Source: Deltaproteobacteria bacterium (GTDB lineage: Bacteria > Desulfobacterota > Binatia > Bin18). From it: DNA of 6,345 bases. The DNA is taken from assembly GCA_016200595.1 (NCBI GenBank), contig JACQEL010000917.1, positions 1-6,345 on the forward strand, written 5' to 3'. Under the pieces are notes generated by a model that saw only the letters and a list, made by a program, of their open reading frames with translations, made no database searches and was not told the origin of the DNA. A program made the translations under genes and the position numbers. Shown here piece after piece: positions 5,944-6,345 of the stretch; position 1 is the stretch's first letter, and the number at the start of each line of letters is the position of its first letter.

Positions 5944-6109
5944 GTCGGAGCTGGCCGAACAACGGACGGATCGTGCTGTGGGTGCACCCTTGTCGTAGCG
6001 CTTGTTCCCACAGCGGGGACGGCGACTCTGCGTCTGGAGGTACTCCTTGCTGTTCTACTATCCGTTGTTGTGATTACTCATACGGTCGCTGATGAAATTT
6101 GACAGGCAA
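5944..6109 (+). other. non-coding region after ptsI with long-range stem
   Basis: No gene is seen. GCTGTGGG (5975-5982) and CCCACAGC (6007-6014) form a perfect 8-bp stem with a 24-nt loop, 31 nt after the ptsI stop. The left arm overlaps a perfect 10-bp palindrome, GGGTGCACCC (5980-5989). No T-run follows, so if it ends ptsI transcripts it does so without the intrinsic signature. A consensus -35 (TTGACA, 6099-6104) has no -10 at normal spacing. Confidence 0.4.
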
Positions 6110-6333
6110 GTTCGGTAATGTCCCGAACGCCACGATTCAGGGTGCCACGGGCAGCTGGCTGCCCGTGTGGTACGGTCGCACTAGAGGACCAGCCTGATAC
6201 TGTCCGGAAAATTTTTCTGTCTCGTGCCCAAGACTGGGGCTTTGCCCTTTGGAGTGCGGGAGCCATGCTCCCGCTTTGGCTGTGCGAAGCCGTGCTTCGC
6301 ACGGTATTGGGCTGAAGCATGGCTTCAGCCCAA
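6110..6333 (+). repeat. array of tight-loop palindromes (REP-like hairpins)
   Basis: Five clear inverted repeats occur in about 225 bases. They are GTTCGG/CCGAAC (6110-6128, loop 7), CACGGGCAGC/GCTGCCCGTG (6146-6167, loop TG), GCGGGAGC/GCTCCCGC (6256-6274, loop CAT), GTGCGAAGC/GCTTCGCAC (6282-6302, loop CGT) and TTGGGCTGAAGC/GCTTCAGCCCAA (6307-6333, loop ATG). A small GGGC-TTT-GCCC precedes the third (6237-6247). All stems are perfect. The last four share arms ending AGC and starting GCT around a 2-3 nt loop, but their outer sequences differ. This is the form of repetitive extragenic palindromes or mosaic intergenic repeats, and it may continue past the window edge. Open frames across it on both strands look like by-products of the palindromes, so I call no gene in 6110-6345. 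Confidence 0.7.
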
Positions 6334-6345
6334 CAAAGCGCCAGC

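Noticed and set aside
6099..6104. Consensus -35 TTGACA
   Set aside because: No -10 hexamer lies 16-18 bp downstream and no gene follows in the window.
6078..6320. Open frames on both strands through the right-edge repeats
   Set aside because: The frames are generated by the palindromes themselves, lack ribosome sites and encode nothing recognisable.
6110..6333. CRISPR array
   Set aside because: The palindromes differ in sequence and length and are not evenly spaced, so there is no repeat-spacer pattern.

Overview
The window is GC-rich bacterial DNA (my impression is high 50s percent GC). All five recognisable complete genes lie on the + strand. Shine-Dalgarno (SD) starts and the protein families point to a Gram-negative bacterium. 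The families do not fix the phylum: Proteobacteria or an environmental lineage such as NC10, Planctomycetes or Verrucomicrobia are all possible. The palindrome-rich right edge resembles, from memory only, intergenic repeats common in planctomycete and verrucomicrobial genomes.

Layout: (1) 1-180, the cut end of a small membrane-protein-like frame of unknown identity. (2) 181-467, non-coding upstream of a dps-type mini-ferritin (468-959). (3) 960-1363, about 400 bases without a clear gene. Its first 300 bases are one open frame in phase with dps, broken once by TAG, and read like a decayed charged/coiled-coil protein. (4) 1364-2125, a slipin/stomatin-type SPFH membrane protein. (5) 2185-3027, an N-formylglutamate amidohydrolase family enzyme. 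(6) 3028-3203, a leader with a 26-bp imperfect tandem repeat and a perfect 7-bp hairpin. (7) 3204-4028, a transglutaminase-like cysteine-protease-fold protein whose usual catalytic His position is Ala. (8) 4029-4323, a non-coding gap with an orphan perfect SD and a minus-strand terminator-like hairpin. (9) 4324-5943, a stand-alone PTS Enzyme I (ptsI-like). (10) 5944-6345, no gene; a cluster of perfect hairpins with 2-3 nt loops runs towards the right edge.

Gaps between genes (59 to about 400 bp) are too wide for one tight operon. The only close pairs are slipin/amidohydrolase (59 bp) and amidohydrolase/transglutaminase (176 bp). The content suggests a stress and housekeeping-accessory neighbourhood: iron/DNA protection (Dps), membrane-domain organisation (slipin), amide-bond chemistry (amidohydrolase plus transglutaminase fold) and PEP-dependent phosphorelay (Enzyme I without HPr or EII nearby). 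No complete new defence or mobile system is evident. The points most worth a second look are the altered ferroxidase ligands in Dps, the missing catalytic His in the transglutaminase, the amidohydrolase-transglutaminase pairing, and the hairpin array at the right edge.
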